Shown: positions 63,655 through 64,000 of the stretch, piece after piece
How positions within the stretch are numbered: the stretch's first letter is position 1
Layout: each line of letters starts with the position of its first letter
From: Piper betle
Taxonomy: Eukaryota > Streptophyta > Magnoliopsida > Piperales > Piperaceae
Reading direction: 5' to 3'
NCBI GenBank assembly: GCA_033002965.1
Contig: JAURVB010004884.1
Span: 1-64,000, forward strand
Length of the DNA: 64,000 nucleotides
Program-made: the position numbers and the translations under genes
The notes under the pieces: generated by a model
What the model was told of the DNA's origin: nothing
What the model saw: only the letters and a program-made list of their open reading frames with translations
Databases searched by the model: none

Positions 63655-63815
63655 TTGACGGTGTGTTTAACGATGCTAGTTTTGAGGAGGCCAAGTAATG
63701 TTTTTTTAAAAGGAGAGGGGCTTAATGGATGAGTTGATTTAGTCCAGAAGGATTAAGAGATGATTCGACTAATTACAAAATGAATAAGTGATGTTTCCTC
63801 TTTAAATAATAGGAC
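63655..63815. mobile_element. Arm of the long inverted-repeat element family, copy 3
   Basis: Resembles the right arm of copy 1 (1600-1740): 'gtttaa', 'gtaatgtttttttaa..ggag.ggggct.taa..gatgagttgatttagtc', then 'gggatta'-like and 'aagtgatgtttcctcttta'. Only one arm was recognised. It lies in the intron upstream of the first lyase exon visible in the window. Confidence 0.45.
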
Positions 63816-64000
63816 ATAAAGAAGGACCAAAAGTATTTCTTAAGACTTCTTCATGGAGCAAACACCCATCCTTTTCAAGGTCTAATTATGATAAAAGTTC
63901 AAAATTAGACGTATCATGAATATTCTTTATGAATGAAATGAACTGTTTATCTGTTTATCTGTTCATAATTCAAATATCACGAGAAAAATAATTGAGAAAT
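63816..64000. other. Right edge, probably intron or upstream sequence of the lyase gene
   Basis: AT-rich, with no exon recognised. The missing first lyase exon, which should encode the N-terminus, is expected beyond 64000 on the minus strand. Confidence 0.4.

Noticed and set aside
1..64000. tRNA, rRNA, snoRNA, organellar insertion or CRISPR-like arrays
   Set aside because: No cloverleaf with A/B box sequences, no rRNA core sequence and no regular spaced repeats were seen. A covariance-model scan would be needed to exclude small RNAs.

Overview
The window is nuclear DNA of a flowering plant. It has long intron-containing genes with GT-AG junctions, plant-only families (a Dof zinc-finger factor, a UPL1/UPL2-type HECT ligase, a FLOURY1-like GTD-binding protein, a CAD/mannitol-dehydrogenase cluster, a PL4 rhamnogalacturonate lyase) and AT-rich spacers full of transposon remains. 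GC-rich exons in the Dof and CAD genes and a FLOURY1-like gene would suit a non-grass monocot, but that is a guess. The species cannot be fixed from sequence alone.

Layout. 1-7.1 kb: an intronless Dof transcription factor gene (+) with an old inverted-repeat element upstream. 7.1-22.1 kb (-): a complete UPL1/UPL2-like E3 ligase in 16 coding exons (about 3605 aa), intact except for one single-base frame break in a run of seven C/G at 17166. 24.0-26.4 kb (-): a five-exon SLX9-like ribosome biogenesis gene. 28.2-29.0 kb (-): a FLOURY1-like membrane-anchored coiled-coil gene. 36.5-48.6 kb (-): three tandem, intact five-exon alcohol dehydrogenases of the CAD/mannitol dehydrogenase type. 53.2-63.6 kb (-): a rhamnogalacturonate lyase gene whose first exon lies beyond the right edge. 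Its reading frame is broken several times, so it is probably a decaying gene.

Mobile DNA dominates the right half. One LTR family is present as three solo LTRs of 2.8-3.0 kb (31186-34168 +, 49197-52118 -, 56792-59639 +). All begin TGTAAAAC and end in TTACA, and two have perfect 5-bp target duplications. Three small non-autonomous hAT-like elements with perfect 8-bp target duplications lie at 11644-11919, 42283-42717 and 43328-44196. A family of long inverted-repeat elements occurs at about 1.1-1.7, 42.8-44.3 and 63.7 kb. The last intron of the lyase gene (6.4 kb) holds three GC-rich elements laid end to end, each separated from the next by a TA dinucleotide tract. One contains a nested solo LTR.

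I see no operon-like or shared-pathway arrangement apart from the CAD tandem cluster. No tRNA, rRNA, organellar, viral or CRISPR sequence was recognised.
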